A stretch of 64,000 nt of DNA from Ketobacter sp. (GCF_003671495.1 NZ_RCHN01000013.1:62001-126000); one strand, 5' to 3'; shown: positions 44,706-54,155, counted from the stretch's first letter. Numbers and translations: made by a program. Notes: generated by a model from the letters alone, not told the origin.

Positions 44706-46967
44706 TCACAAACCGTGGACCGACTTCACGCTATAGGTGCGACCGTCACCGTGGCACAGCTCACACTGCTCCAGCACCGAACCCAGGTCGGCCTCGCTGG
44801 TGGCAAAGTCGGCACCATTGCTTTCCATGTGGCTCTGGGCAACCGCATCATCATGGCAGGAGGCACACACCGCTGCCTGGGGGGACACCAGGGTGTCATC
44901 ACTGCGATCCGCCAGATCCGCGCCGGAATCGACGCTGGTGGCCAGCACGCTGGCATGCAACGGTAATTCATAGCTGTTATTCACATGACAGGCGTTACAG
45001 TTATTAAGTTCCCCGGGGAAGTGCACGCTGCTCTCGTCATAAACGTGTTCGGTACCACCAAACCCCACCACCACCAATGGGCGGGCACGGAATCCCGCCC
45101 CATGGATGGCGTGGATCATGGTCTTGAAGTCAATGGACTCTTCTGTCTTGCCATCGCTGTATGGGGGCGCCGTGCGCCGCACCCGGTCGGTGTTCCTGGG
45201 GTTGTGACAGGTCACGCAACTGTCGATGCTGTCGGTACGGTTATCACCATGGAGCGACAAGCTGCCGTGACAGGCCAGGCAATTGTCCAGCGCCACCACC
45301 TGGCGGCGGGCGGCGGGACTGCTGTCGGTGATGGCAAACGCTTTCACCACGTTGGTAAGCGGCACACGCTGGATATCCGGGCTGCCGGCGCTGCCAATAT
45401 CCACCGCCATGCGGCCCTCCAGCACCACCGAGCCACTGCCGGAGGCCGCTACATTGGGCGCCAGGCTGCCATCCGGAATGGCACTGCCAAAGGTCACGCT
45501 GAAGCTGCCGTCACCATTGGCCACCGCACTGCTGAGCCCGTTCACAGACAGGGTGCTGGCCACTCCGCTGCCACTGCCGGTATTGGTGTAGTCGGTGGTT
45601 GACCAGGCCAGTTTCAGGCTGAGACTGGCGCCGCTCTGGGTGAACGGCGGATCGGTCTGGATATGGTAGGGCGCATCCCCCTGCAACGGATTCACCACGG
45701 CAAAACGCACCGTAGGAAACTCCCCCTGGCCAGTGTTTTCCACCGCCAGGATTCGCCCCTCGAAGGCGGCCCTGGCCTGTTGCACCGGATCCACATGCAC
45801 GCTGGCGATGCTGCCCGCCACACCAGACACCGAGTGACAACTCATGCAGTTGTCGTCGTTATCCTGCCCACCATAATGCTGACTGAAATCCAGGTCATCA
45901 TGACAGGCGCCGCAGGTGTCCTGACCGGCGTATTCGTTCCAGTTGTCCCCCTGGTGGGTGAGGGTCTGGCCGGCAGCGCCGGTGGCCGAGCCGGCGTGGC
46001 AGAGGTGACAATCCCGGATGTCCCTGGGAAAGCGCACGGCCGAGTAATCGTGTGGGGTATCGCCAAAGCCATAGAGGGTGTAACTGCCCCCCGCCTGCAC
46101 CGAGGGCAGATCGGCGCCCCGATGAATTTTGTGGATCATGACTTTGAAATCCACACTGTGCCCGCTGTTGGCGTCGGAGCTGCCGGGGTTATGACAGGTG
46201 ACGCAATATTCCACCTCGGTGCGCCCTCCACCATGGAACGCCAGCGAACTGTGGCAACTATTGCAGTTCTCTGTGGCCACCACTCGGTAGTGCAAAATGT
46301 CCGTGCTCTTGCCGGTGGCGGGAACCCAGTCAAAATAGGGATTGGCGGGCACCCGGCCGTTATCGAACTGCAGCGCCACCCGATGGGTTCGCGCTGCCTC
46401 AAACACCAGGCTCAACCCTTGCCGCGCCGCCTGTGCCTGCACATCAGCGGGGGGCTGCGTCAGGCTGGCGGCCGTCACATATCGATAGGTGCCGTCCCCA
46501 TTATTGGTGAAGCTGCCACTGGTGGCGCGCTCCGCCGTGGCCTGCAGGCGAGCTTCCAGGCCAGGCCCCACGCCGGGCTGTTCAATGCGGTTGATATAGG
46601 ATTGCCAGTGGCCGGTGAGATTGCCAATGGGATTGCCCTGTAATTTCGCCACACTGAGCCTGAAGTCCGCAGCGGTCAGATCCAGGATTGCATTGTAATC
46701 CTCATCGGTGAGCTGGAAATCCACCACCAGTACACCTCCGTTGCCCAGACGGGCGCGGCTGATGATCGGTAACAGCGTCGGACTTTGGGCATAGAGCACC
46801 GGGGAGCCGGTGTTGGGCAAGGTCAACCCGCTGTTGTCCGGGGCACGGCTGCTGCTGGAACCGGACGAGCCGCCCCCACCGCCACAGGCAGCCAGGATCA
46901 GGGCCAGGGTGAGGGTGAGGAACCGCCCGGAAAGACAGTTTAACCACCGCGGCGCCGGTAATGTCAT
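44706..46967 (-). CDS. OmcA/MtrC-family decaheme outer-surface cytochrome, paralogue 2
   Basis: 753 residues. Lipoprotein signal to LILAACGG (Cys28), Gly/Ser linker, then the OmcA/MtrC plan: beta domain, pentaheme domain (CXXCH at ~235, 255, 320, 352, 374), second beta domain, second pentaheme domain (~563, 584, 657, 701, 735), ten hemes in all. The motif FHGGGRTEVEYCVTCHNPGS and the repeated DFK.MIH.IH after the second heme of each half are family signatures. Such proteins are anchored to the outer face of the outer membrane and exchange electrons with minerals, humics or electrodes. The start at 46967 has GAAGGG 8 bases upstream. It is last in the conduit gene set, 43 bases after paralogue 1. 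Confidence 0.92.
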   Translation of the reverse strand: MTLPAPRWLNCLSGRFLTLTLALILAACGGGGGSSGSSSSRAPDNSGLTLPNTGSPVLYAQSPTLLPIISRARLGNGGVLVVDFQLTDEDYNAILDLTAADFRLSVAKLQGNPIGNLTGHWQSYINRIEQPGVGPGLEARLQATAERATSGSFTNNGDGTYRYVTAASLTQPPADVQAQAARQGLSLVFEAARTHRVALQFDNGRVPANPYFDWVPATGKSTDILHYRVVATENCNSCHSSLAFHGGGRTEVEYCVTCHNPGSSDANSGHSVDFKVMIHKIHRGADLPSVQAGGSYTLYGFGDTPHDYSAVRFPRDIRDCHLCHAGSATGAAGQTLTHQGDNWNEYAGQDTCGACHDDLDFSQHYGGQDNDDNCMSCHSVSGVAGSIASVHVDPVQQARAAFEGRILAVENTGQGEFPTVRFAVVNPLQGDAPYHIQTDPPFTQSGASLSLKLAWSTTDYTNTGSGSGVASTLSVNGLSSAVANGDGSFSVTFGSAIPDGSLAPNVAASGSGSVVLEGRMAVDIGSAGSPDIQRVPLTNVVKAFAITDSSPAARRQVVALDNCLACHGSLSLHGDNRTDSIDSCVTCHNPRNTDRVRRTAPPYSDGKTEESIDFKTMIHAIHGAGFRARPLVVVGFGGTEHVYDESSVHFPGELNNCNACHVNNSYELPLHASVLATSVDSGADLADRSDDTLVSPQAAVCASCHDDAVAQSHMESNGADFATSEADLGSVLEQCELCHGDGRTYSVKSVHGL

Positions 46968-47010
46968 GATGTTACCCTTCATTGAGCGCACCCCTTCATT
47001 GACCGCCCCC

Positions 47011-49395
47011 TCATCGACTGTGCACCGCTTCCACATCCGCACTGGCGCCAGCGCCATGACAGACCGAGCAGGTTTCGGGGTTAGTGTTCATATCCGGCCG
47101 TGTCACCACATTGAATTGGGCTGCCCCCTGACTTTCCATATGAGCCCGGGCCAAGGCGGAATCGTGGCAGGAGCTGCACACCGCCGCCACCGGAGTGGTA
47201 TAGGTTCCGCTGCTGTTGTCGGCGAGCACTGCCGCGCGCACCAGGGGCAGGGGCAGTCCGTAGCTGTCCTCTGTATGACAACGTTCACAATCACTCAGAT
47301 CACCGGGGTACTGCAGGCGCTCACTGTCCCAGGTGCCTTTGAAGGGAGTCTCGCGGAAGCCCCCGGCATGCACCGCGTGCACGGTGACACTCAGGTCGTG
47401 GCTACTGGCAGTGGTACCCCGGTTCGGGTTGTGGCAGGCCGTGCACACCAGCGGATTGTTCACGCCCCGGGTGGGATGGGAATCGCTGATGTAGCGACCG
47501 TGGCACTGGTTGCAGCGCGCCACCTCCACAATGTCCCGGCGTGCCGTGGCCGCACCACCGGCCGTGGCCACGAACTGCACCACGCTGTCCAGATAAACCG
47601 TGTCTCCTGCGCATTCGGCACCACTGCCATCAGCCCCCGGATAACGGACATCAATCATCACCGCAAAACTGCTGATACCCGTGGGAATGACCGCGGTATT
47701 GCTGAAGGTGGCCGTATCGATGCGGAACACATTATCCCCCAGGGCCAGCAGGGCAGCCGGGGCTACCGCCTGACGGATGCGGGGGGAAGACGCGCCCACC
47801 GCGCTGTCGTTTTCATTGAGGAATTCCGTCGCCCCATCCCAGGGAATGCGCACATCCAATACGGCACTGTCACAGAACACTGCACTGTCTTTCAGATCCA
47901 GGGCCAGGCCATCCGCATCCCGCACGCTGATGTCCACCAGGGGCGTTTCACCGGCACTCACCTGGGTTACGTTTTCAATATTCAACGTCAGGCTGCGGCC
48001 TGCTTCCTGCAGCAGATCCCGATGGGCCTGATCGGCCTGCAGACCGCCCGGGTTGGCCGGATCCCCGGATTCGGCGTGACAGCCGGCGCAATTGGTGCCC
48101 TGGGTAAAGCTGCCGTGGTTGTAGCCAATGGGGTCCCCGTTCAGTTTGGTGCCCGCCAACAACCCTTCGTGACAGGACTCACACACCGCCAGGGTGGGAT
48201 TGCTCACCCAGCTGTGCCCGTCGGCTGTGAGTTCCGCCTCCGGCGTCGGCAACCCCTGGGCTTCGGCAAAGGCCACGTCTTCCGCCCCGGCATGGCAACG
48301 GGTGCAGTTCAGCATCGACTGGGGATAGGTGGTGCCACTGTAATCATGGGCGGAATTGCGGTAACCCCAAATGGTGTACGCCCCGCCGGGCAGGTGGCGC
48401 CCGTTGTGGATCTTGTGCACCATGGTGGCCAGGTCCAGCACGTTGCCGCTGTTGGCGTCTGACGTGCCCGGGTTATGGCAGGTCACACAGTAATCCAGCT
48501 GGGTGCGGCCGCCACCGTGGATGGCCAGCTGATCGTGACAGGAATTGCAGGTGGCCTCGGTGGCAATGCGGCGGGCACTTTGGGTGTCGTAAAACAGCGG
48601 CGACAGTGAACTCCCCAGCGCCGCCGTGCTGCTGTCCGCCAGCAGGGCCGGCACAAAGTCCACACAGAGATTGTCCACCGGTGCATTGAGGGAAAACTGG
48701 ATGCAGGCGCGATGCACTTCCGAGCGGGCACCGGGATCACCGATGTCAGTGCTGAATTCATAACGCCACACCCCCTCCGCCAGCGCGGTCAGGGTGCCAT
48801 TGTTTTCGGTGGTGGCCTGGGCCAACGCCACCTTGCCCTGGGCCAGGGGATCACTGACTTTCAGATCCGACGCCAGGATATTGTCGGGGTCGGTTTCTGC
48901 GGTGAAGGTGGTGCACTGGTTCTGGCTGTTACTGACGTCCCCGGCACTGCGGCACACCGGGTCTTCATTGCGTTCAATGTAAGACACCCACTGCTGGCCC
49001 ACGGCACTGCCGGTATTCGACGCCAACCGGGCCAGGCTGAAGCGCACCTCGGCGCTGGTGAGCCCGGCCACCGTCTGCACCTGATTTGCAGTGAGGGAAA
49101 ATTCCAGCACCGGTGGCGAGTTCACGCTGATGGAATGCAAGGTAGCCAGTACCAGGTCGTCGGCCTCCAGGTCCGCGGCCGACACGCTATCCGCCGGTAC
49201 CACCGGCGCCGGCGGGTCCACCGGCTGCCCCGGCTCCGTGGGCCCACTGGTGACTCCGGAGGCACGATCCCCCCCACCGCCGCCACAGGCCGCCAGCCCG
49301 AACAGCAGGAGCAGGATTATCGCCCACGGCAGCAGCCCCGGGTTGTCTGTTTTGCTTGCTGGCCATCCCATAACCTTCACCTCGCCCTTGCTCAT
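47011..49395 (-). CDS. OmcA/MtrC-family decaheme outer-surface cytochrome, paralogue 1
   Basis: 794 residues. Lipoprotein signal to FGLAACGG (Cys37). Ten CXXCH motifs in two clusters: ~283, 303, 364, 405, 436 and ~628, 651, 703, 740, 776, with beta domains before each cluster. The typical IHGGGRTQLDYCVTCHNPGT is present. Additional non-heme Cys at ~148, 161, 231 and 244 in the first beta domain, and ~508 and 595 in the second, could form disulfides. Its ATG overlaps the TGA of the MtrB-like gene (ATGA), so the barrel and its surface cytochrome are translationally coupled; an alternative ATG at 49371 is less likely. Compared with paralogue 2, the heme spacing is conserved but the beta domains differ strongly. 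Confidence 0.92.
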   Translation of the reverse strand: MSKGEVKVMGWPASKTDNPGLLPWAIILLLLFGLAACGGGGGDRASGVTSGPTEPGQPVDPPAPVVPADSVSAADLEADDLVLATLHSISVNSPPVLEFSLTANQVQTVAGLTSAEVRFSLARLASNTGSAVGQQWVSYIERNEDPVCRSAGDVSNSQNQCTTFTAETDPDNILASDLKVSDPLAQGKVALAQATTENNGTLTALAEGVWRYEFSTDIGDPGARSEVHRACIQFSLNAPVDNLCVDFVPALLADSSTAALGSSLSPLFYDTQSARRIATEATCNSCHDQLAIHGGGRTQLDYCVTCHNPGTSDANSGNVLDLATMVHKIHNGRHLPGGAYTIWGYRNSAHDYSGTTYPQSMLNCTRCHAGAEDVAFAEAQGLPTPEAELTADGHSWVSNPTLAVCESCHEGLLAGTKLNGDPIGYNHGSFTQGTNCAGCHAESGDPANPGGLQADQAHRDLLQEAGRSLTLNIENVTQVSAGETPLVDISVRDADGLALDLKDSAVFCDSAVLDVRIPWDGATEFLNENDSAVGASSPRIRQAVAPAALLALGDNVFRIDTATFSNTAVIPTGISSFAVMIDVRYPGADGSGAECAGDTVYLDSVVQFVATAGGAATARRDIVEVARCNQCHGRYISDSHPTRGVNNPLVCTACHNPNRGTTASSHDLSVTVHAVHAGGFRETPFKGTWDSERLQYPGDLSDCERCHTEDSYGLPLPLVRAAVLADNSSGTYTTPVAAVCSSCHDSALARAHMESQGAAQFNVVTRPDMNTNPETCSVCHGAGASADVEAVHSR

Positions 49396-51638
49396 GGCAG
49401 GTTGTAGTGCACCGTGACACCCACGGCATTGACGGATTCATTGGCGGATGCGATGCCGGTCCACAACACTTTATCCAGTGTATCCACCTGCAGATCGTCC
49501 ACCGCCCAGTTGTCTTCCTGGAAACGGAAATACTGATAATTCAGTCCCAGCCTCAGATCCCGGTTCACCTGGTAATCCCCTTTCAGGATCAGGTGATGCT
49601 GGCGGGTGCGAAGGGTGGGCAGGTCTTCACTGCTCATGCCGGTGCCGCCGGCATCAAACAAACTGTGCTCGCCGCTGCCGTAGCTGAAGCGATAATCCAA
49701 CGCCAGCGCCAGTACGTCCTTTTGCACCTGCCATTGGGCGGTGGCGCCCAGCGAGTGAACGGTATCCGTGGGCGATGCGCTCCAGTCCCGCTCCGGATCA
49801 CTGGCCTGGGGGTAAGGTGGGATGGTCACGAACGCGTTTTTCTCCTGGCCGCCACGGAAGGCCCGACCCCGCTGCTGTAACTGCAGATAGTCGAACGCAT
49901 AGTAGCCAGTGAACGAAAACGCGGCGGAGTGCAGATAGGTGGTGGATAACGTCAGATTGGAATGTTCCTCCCATTCCAACCCCAGCTCGGTGGCATCGTA
50001 ATCGTCATCCCGCCACATAAGGTCCAGGTTGTATTGCCACTGCTGGAAACCACCCAACGCCATATTGAGCCTGGCTTCAGTGCGCTGGCGATTGGCCAGG
50101 TAGTATTGACTGAGCAGCGGATGATTGATGTAACGCTGGCTGGCGGGGGTCTGGTTGATCAACTCCGCATCCAGCAGGGAATAGTAGGATTGATCCCAGT
50201 GATAGGTGTCAGCGGCACGATCATGGTAGGCCAGGCTGAAGCCCAGCCCCAGTCCCCGCGCGCCCCCGTTTCTCACCTTGAGCATGAAGCGGTCTTCCTG
50301 GGTGGTTTCCACCGCCGCGTTATAACGATCCACCTGCTCGAATTCATAACCCAGGGTCATGCGGGTCCGGTTGGGAAAGCGATACTGTCCCTCCAGGGAA
50401 AAGGTGTTGCGGGTATGGCTGGTGGGGCGGTTATAAAGGGTGTATTCGCTGGCCGGTTGATCCCCGCTGTCGCCACGGACATAAAGGTAGCCGTCCCGGG
50501 GCGTTTGGTTGTCGCGATCCTCGTACCGATATTCACCCTGCAATGTGAAGCGCGCCGTCATCAGGTAACGCACCATGGCCTGCAAGGTTGTGGTATGCAC
50601 CTCACCCTCCAGACTGTCCCGGGGCAGCGCCACCGGAACCTGCAAGGCATCGTTGACGGTGTAAGGCAGAAAGTCATCATCCTGCAGCGCCAGACTGTAC
50701 GACGCGCTGCCCTGGGCGAGCCATTGCTCCGAGAACCGATAGTTGCCGGACACCTGCCACTGATGCATCTGATTATCCGGCGCCAGCGCCATCTGGCCAT
50801 CACCGGCCGGATAGTCCACCGCCGGCCCGAACACGGCCCCATAGGGGTTCTGCCACTGCAATCCACGATCCCCGTTTTCGAAATGGGAATACAGGTAACG
50901 GAAGGCCAGGTTGCCCTGCTCTGCAGTCAGGTACGCCGCCAGATCCAATTCCCGCGTGGTGTAATCCAGATCCTGGGGCAACAGCGCAGCATGCGGATTG
51001 GACGCATCCAGGTAGAAGGCCGCACCCATGGTCTGGCGGCCGGTTTTTTGCTCGTTGCGGAACGCGGTTTCAAAGGACCACATTTCATCGAACCGTTTGC
51101 GGAACAGAAAATGGAAGCGATCCCGTTGCTTGTCCAGTTGCAGGTTATCGGTGGGCTGGAGGGCACTCATACTGCCGGTGTCCGGCCCGGCCACCCAGTT
51201 TGCAGGCAAGTGCAGTGCCGCACCATCGCCCCCGGCAAAGGGCGAATAGGCCAGGCCGTTATACTGATACAGTTGCTGGAAATCAAACTCGAACCGGTAA
51301 TCGCCGCTCTGCCCCAGGAACAGGTTGAATTGGCGGGTTTTGAGCCCCAGATCGCGACCGGAGAATCCGAAGTAGCGGTCCCCTTCGGTGTCATCCCAAC
51401 GCTGGTAATCCAGATCCAGATTGAAGTATCCACCGGCCTCGTCCATGCCGTTATAACGGCCAAACTGCTGATTGTCGGAACTCACATACCAGAATGACGG
51501 CGCCACGTAACCGTCGTACTCCAAAGCCTCGAAGGTGGCCTGGGGTAACGGCTCCTCCAGCAAGAACGCGAACGGGTCCGCTTCCGCCAGGGCCAGGGGC
51601 GAACTGAAACATAAGCTGGCGATCAGCCAAGGGCGCAT
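49392..51638 (-). CDS. mtrB: MtrB/PioB-family decaheme-associated outer-membrane barrel
   Basis: 748 residues. Signal peptide (MRPWLIASLCFSSPLALA), then a mature chain made largely of alternating beta strands (GGYFNLDLDYQRWDDTEG, YRFEFDFQQLYQYNGL, TLQGEYRYEDRDNQTP, LALALDYRFSYGSG) ending VGVTVHYNLP. MtrB-type barrels sheath an MtrA-type cytochrome through the outer membrane so it can contact a surface decaheme cytochrome. Unlike Shewanella MtrB, the mature chain has no Cys at all, so its N-terminal CXXC is missing. It starts 10 bases after the mtrA-like stop and overlaps the next cytochrome gene. Confidence 0.92.
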   Translation of the reverse strand: MRPWLIASLCFSSPLALAEADPFAFLLEEPLPQATFEALEYDGYVAPSFWYVSSDNQQFGRYNGMDEAGGYFNLDLDYQRWDDTEGDRYFGFSGRDLGLKTRQFNLFLGQSGDYRFEFDFQQLYQYNGLAYSPFAGGDGAALHLPANWVAGPDTGSMSALQPTDNLQLDKQRDRFHFLFRKRFDEMWSFETAFRNEQKTGRQTMGAAFYLDASNPHAALLPQDLDYTTRELDLAAYLTAEQGNLAFRYLYSHFENGDRGLQWQNPYGAVFGPAVDYPAGDGQMALAPDNQMHQWQVSGNYRFSEQWLAQGSASYSLALQDDDFLPYTVNDALQVPVALPRDSLEGEVHTTTLQAMVRYLMTARFTLQGEYRYEDRDNQTPRDGYLYVRGDSGDQPASEYTLYNRPTSHTRNTFSLEGQYRFPNRTRMTLGYEFEQVDRYNAAVETTQEDRFMLKVRNGGARGLGLGFSLAYHDRAADTYHWDQSYYSLLDAELINQTPASQRYINHPLLSQYYLANRQRTEARLNMALGGFQQWQYNLDLMWRDDDYDATELGLEWEEHSNLTLSTTYLHSAAFSFTGYYAFDYLQLQQRGRAFRGGQEKNAFVTIPPYPQASDPERDWSASPTDTVHSLGATAQWQVQKDVLALALDYRFSYGSGEHSLFDAGGTGMSSEDLPTLRTRQHHLILKGDYQVNRDLRLGLNYQYFRFQEDNWAVDDLQVDTLDKVLWTGIASANESVNAVGVTVHYNLP

Positions 51639-51648
51639 GTCTGCCTCC

Positions 51649-52560
51649 TCACCGTGTCAGCCGTCCACCGGACGGATGATTGCTGCCGTGGACCTGGGAA
51701 TGGCAATTCAGGCAATTCCCCCCCAACAGATTCATGTTGGCGCTGCCAGCGGGCAAACCACTGCCGTCCAGCAACTGGCTGGGGTGAAACGCCGCGGAAT
51801 GACACTGCTGACACAGGAACGGGGTTCGATTGGTCAGCAGGTCACGATTGATCGAGCCATGGGGATCGTGGCACAGCCCGCAGTCCTCTGCCGCCGGGGC
51901 GTGCTCAAACAGGAATGGCCCGCGCTTTTCCGCATGGCAACCAAAGCAGGTGTCATTCAGGGTCACTCCGGTGAGGCTGGCGGGGGTGGGACTGCCGTGG
52001 GGATTGTGGCAGTCGCTGCACTGCATCTGGCCCGCCGCCGTGGGATGGGTGGAGGGCAACTGAGTTTTTGCCTGTACACTGCGATGGCAATCAAAGCAAC
52101 GATCGGCCTGCTGCCCTGCCGCCAGCACCGGGTCCTGCACCGGGTGCAGACTGTGGCAACTGGCACAGGCAAGCTGTTCCTGCTCGTGGGCACTGCCTGA
52201 CCAGGCCATGCGTTGCTGTCCTTTATGGCAATCAAGGCACACTTCATTCTGTTGATGCGGGGCCGATGCCTGCTCACCAAAGCGGATGTCCGGGGGGTGC
52301 TTGAGGGGGTCTCCACGATGGGCTGCACTGCCACCATGGCATTGACTGCAGAAGCCACTGTTACCGGCTTTACCGGCACCGTGGTGATTGGCAAAAATAC
52401 CGTGCACCGCGGGGCTCACCTGCACCGTGTGGCACTGCAGGCAGGCCTGATCCGCGATGGCCTGATCCTGGGCCCAGGCCATCGGGCTCAGCAACAACCA
52501 ACTCAACAGGAATATTTCCGCCAGAGCTTTCATAACCGTGCTGAAGGGCCTCAGGGTCAT
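51649..52560 (-). CDS. mtrA: MtrA/DmsE-family periplasmic decaheme cytochrome c
   Basis: 303 residues. Signal peptide ending PMAWA, then ten CXXCH motifs at ~40, 71, 108, 132, 155, 181, 205, 227, 250 and 283, evenly spaced as in MtrA/DmsE wires. These cytochromes sit in the MtrB barrel and pass electrons between periplasm and cell surface. There is a possible alternative start at 52533. The ATG lies 2 bases after the TAG of the upstream chimeric cytochrome gene, and AGGGG is ~8 bases upstream. The first six hemes align clearly with those of that upstream protein. Confidence 0.93.
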   Translation of the reverse strand: MTLRPFSTVMKALAEIFLLSWLLLSPMAWAQDQAIADQACLQCHTVQVSPAVHGIFANHHGAGKAGNSGFCSQCHGGSAAHRGDPLKHPPDIRFGEQASAPHQQNEVCLDCHKGQQRMAWSGSAHEQEQLACASCHSLHPVQDPVLAAGQQADRCFDCHRSVQAKTQLPSTHPTAAGQMQCSDCHNPHGSPTPASLTGVTLNDTCFGCHAEKRGPFLFEHAPAAEDCGLCHDPHGSINRDLLTNRTPFLCQQCHSAAFHPSQLLDGSGLPAGSANMNLLGGNCLNCHSQVHGSNHPSGGRLTR

Positions 52561-52562
52561 GC

Positions 52563-54155
52563 CTATCGCCCCTGCACCGGAAAGTCCACATCATCCATCT
52601 GCAGGCCGAAGGTCATCGGCAGTGAGACCCAGTGACCGGACTTTTCCTCGCCGGCACCATGGATGGCAATGCCGAAGGTGTATTCCTGTCCGGGACGGAT
52701 GGCTTTTCCAGGTCCGTTCAGGGGTTTGCGGAACACCACCGTCCACTGGCCATCCTGATAGTCGGCGCTGGCCTGTACGATGGCTTGCGCGTCCGCCGCC
52801 CGGGCCGACAACACATGGTAAGTCTGGGTCTGGGCCAGTTTGCCGTTCTGCAGGCGGGCCCGCCACAGCTCCACATAGTGCCCCTGTTCCAGCATGGCTT
52901 CCAATGTGGCGTCATCGTGGTACACCGCGTAACGCCCGACACTGCGCTGCTGCTTGAGCGACGCTCCCAGGTATTTGGTGATGGCCTTGCCACGGTTCTT
53001 GTCCTGCCCCGGCAGATCATTGTGGCAGGCGGCCCAACACCCGGCCCGCTGGAACTGTTCATCACTGCCATCGTCCAGCATCAGTGCCACACTGTTGTCC
53101 TGTGGGGTGCCACGCCAGCGCACGGTGACCTGCAGTTGATTCTTCACCAGCGCCAGGGTCAGGCGTGCACCGATACTGGATTGAGTGCGGTTGGGCGCCA
53201 GGGTTTTGCCCATGGCAGCCTGCTCACCAGCGTGACACTGGGCGCAGTTTCGACCCTGCCGGAAAGGCTGCGCCCCCGGGTGATCGGTCCGGATCCAGTC
53301 AAAGTTCGCCGTTCCCGGGGCAAACAGGGTGATCAGGTCCGGGGCGTCCACCTGGGGTGGCTCTATCTGATCCAGAGCAACATGGGCCACCGACCGATGG
53401 CAGTCAATGCAGGTCCGGTCCAGGCTCGCCATGGCTTTATGGTAGGTTTTGGCCTTCTCTGACACATTGGCACTGGACTGCATGGCTTTCAGATCATGGC
53501 AGCTACGGCAGCCTTCCGAGCGATTGGCCAGCAGGGTCACCACCGGCTTGGGATTATCATGGGGGTTGTGACAACTGGAACAGGCCACCTCCTGCACGGC
53601 GCCTTTGGACTTGTGCTGCGCCTTGGCCTGGCCAAGATGATGAATGCCATCCCGTTGTGGACGATGACACTGGGTGCAGGTGGCCGTCTGCTGCGCGGCC
53701 GTCATGGCAGTGGCTTCGGTATGCAGGTTATGACAGGTGACGCAGCTCAGGTTTTCCCGGGCATGCAGGCCACTGCTCCAGTGGCGGGTGGCATTGCTCT
53801 CGTGGCAGGCCTGGCACACCTGATTCTGCTGGGCCACAGAGTCGCTCCAGGTGGGGCCAAAACTCACCTCCGGTTTATTGCGGGTGGGGGATTGGGCATG
53901 CTGCTGGCTGGGGCCATGGCACTGGGCACAGCCCTTCTGCCCCATGGGAGAATCCGGTGACGGTTTGCCGTGAACACTGTTCAGCATGGCATGAACCGGA
54001 GAATCCTCACCCAGCTGGTGACAGCTGGAGCACAGCGCACTCCCATTCGATGAGTCCCCGGATACCGCATCACCGGTCTTGGGTGCCGCCCAGGTGGCCA
54101 ACGGCAGACCGATCAACAGCATCAGCAAGAGCCAACGCTTCCCACTTGCAGCCAT
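52563..54155 (-). CDS. chimeric multiheme cytochrome with ethylbenzene-dehydrogenase-type domain
   Basis: 530 residues. Signal peptide ending LATWA. Nine CXXCH motifs at ~42, 76, 114, 138, 160, 192, 216, 249 and 304. Residues ~40-210 align with the first six hemes of the MtrA-like protein (same QNXVC..CH, SC.TCH.LH and ACSSCHNPH order). Residues ~215-258 (EGCRSCHDLKAM, EKAKTYHKAMA, TCIDCHRSVAH) closely match the last two hemes of the NapC-like protein. The C-terminal ~200 residues resemble the EB_dh heme domain (VTVRWRGTPQDNSVALML, EYTFGIAIHGAGEEKSGHW) and contain a CX3CH motif, GCWAACHND (~373). Start 54155: GGGAG lies 8 bases upstream. Likely a periplasmic link between quinol oxidation and MtrA. 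Confidence 0.88.
   Translation of the reverse strand: MAASGKRWLLLMLLIGLPLATWAAPKTGDAVSGDSSNGSALCSSCHQLGEDSPVHAMLNSVHGKPSPDSPMGQKGCAQCHGPSQQHAQSPTRNKPEVSFGPTWSDSVAQQNQVCQACHESNATRHWSSGLHARENLSCVTCHNLHTEATAMTAAQQTATCTQCHRPQRDGIHHLGQAKAQHKSKGAVQEVACSSCHNPHDNPKPVVTLLANRSEGCRSCHDLKAMQSSANVSEKAKTYHKAMASLDRTCIDCHRSVAHVALDQIEPPQVDAPDLITLFAPGTANFDWIRTDHPGAQPFRQGRNCAQCHAGEQAAMGKTLAPNRTQSSIGARLTLALVKNQLQVTVRWRGTPQDNSVALMLDDGSDEQFQRAGCWAACHNDLPGQDKNRGKAITKYLGASLKQQRSVGRYAVYHDDATLEAMLEQGHYVELWRARLQNGKLAQTQTYHVLSARAADAQAIVQASADYQDGQWTVVFRKPLNGPGKAIRPGQEYTFGIAIHGAGEEKSGHWVSLPMTFGLQMDDVDFPVQGR

Noticed and set aside
46810..48462. 550-residue plus-strand open frame opposite the decaheme cytochrome genes
   Set aside because: The opposite strand encodes 20 CXXCH motifs across two proteins; the plus frame is compositionally antisense and spans their junction.
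49962..51497. 511-residue plus-strand open frame opposite the MtrB-like gene
   Set aside because: The minus frame encodes a signal peptide and a full barrel; the plus frame shows no family or start signal.
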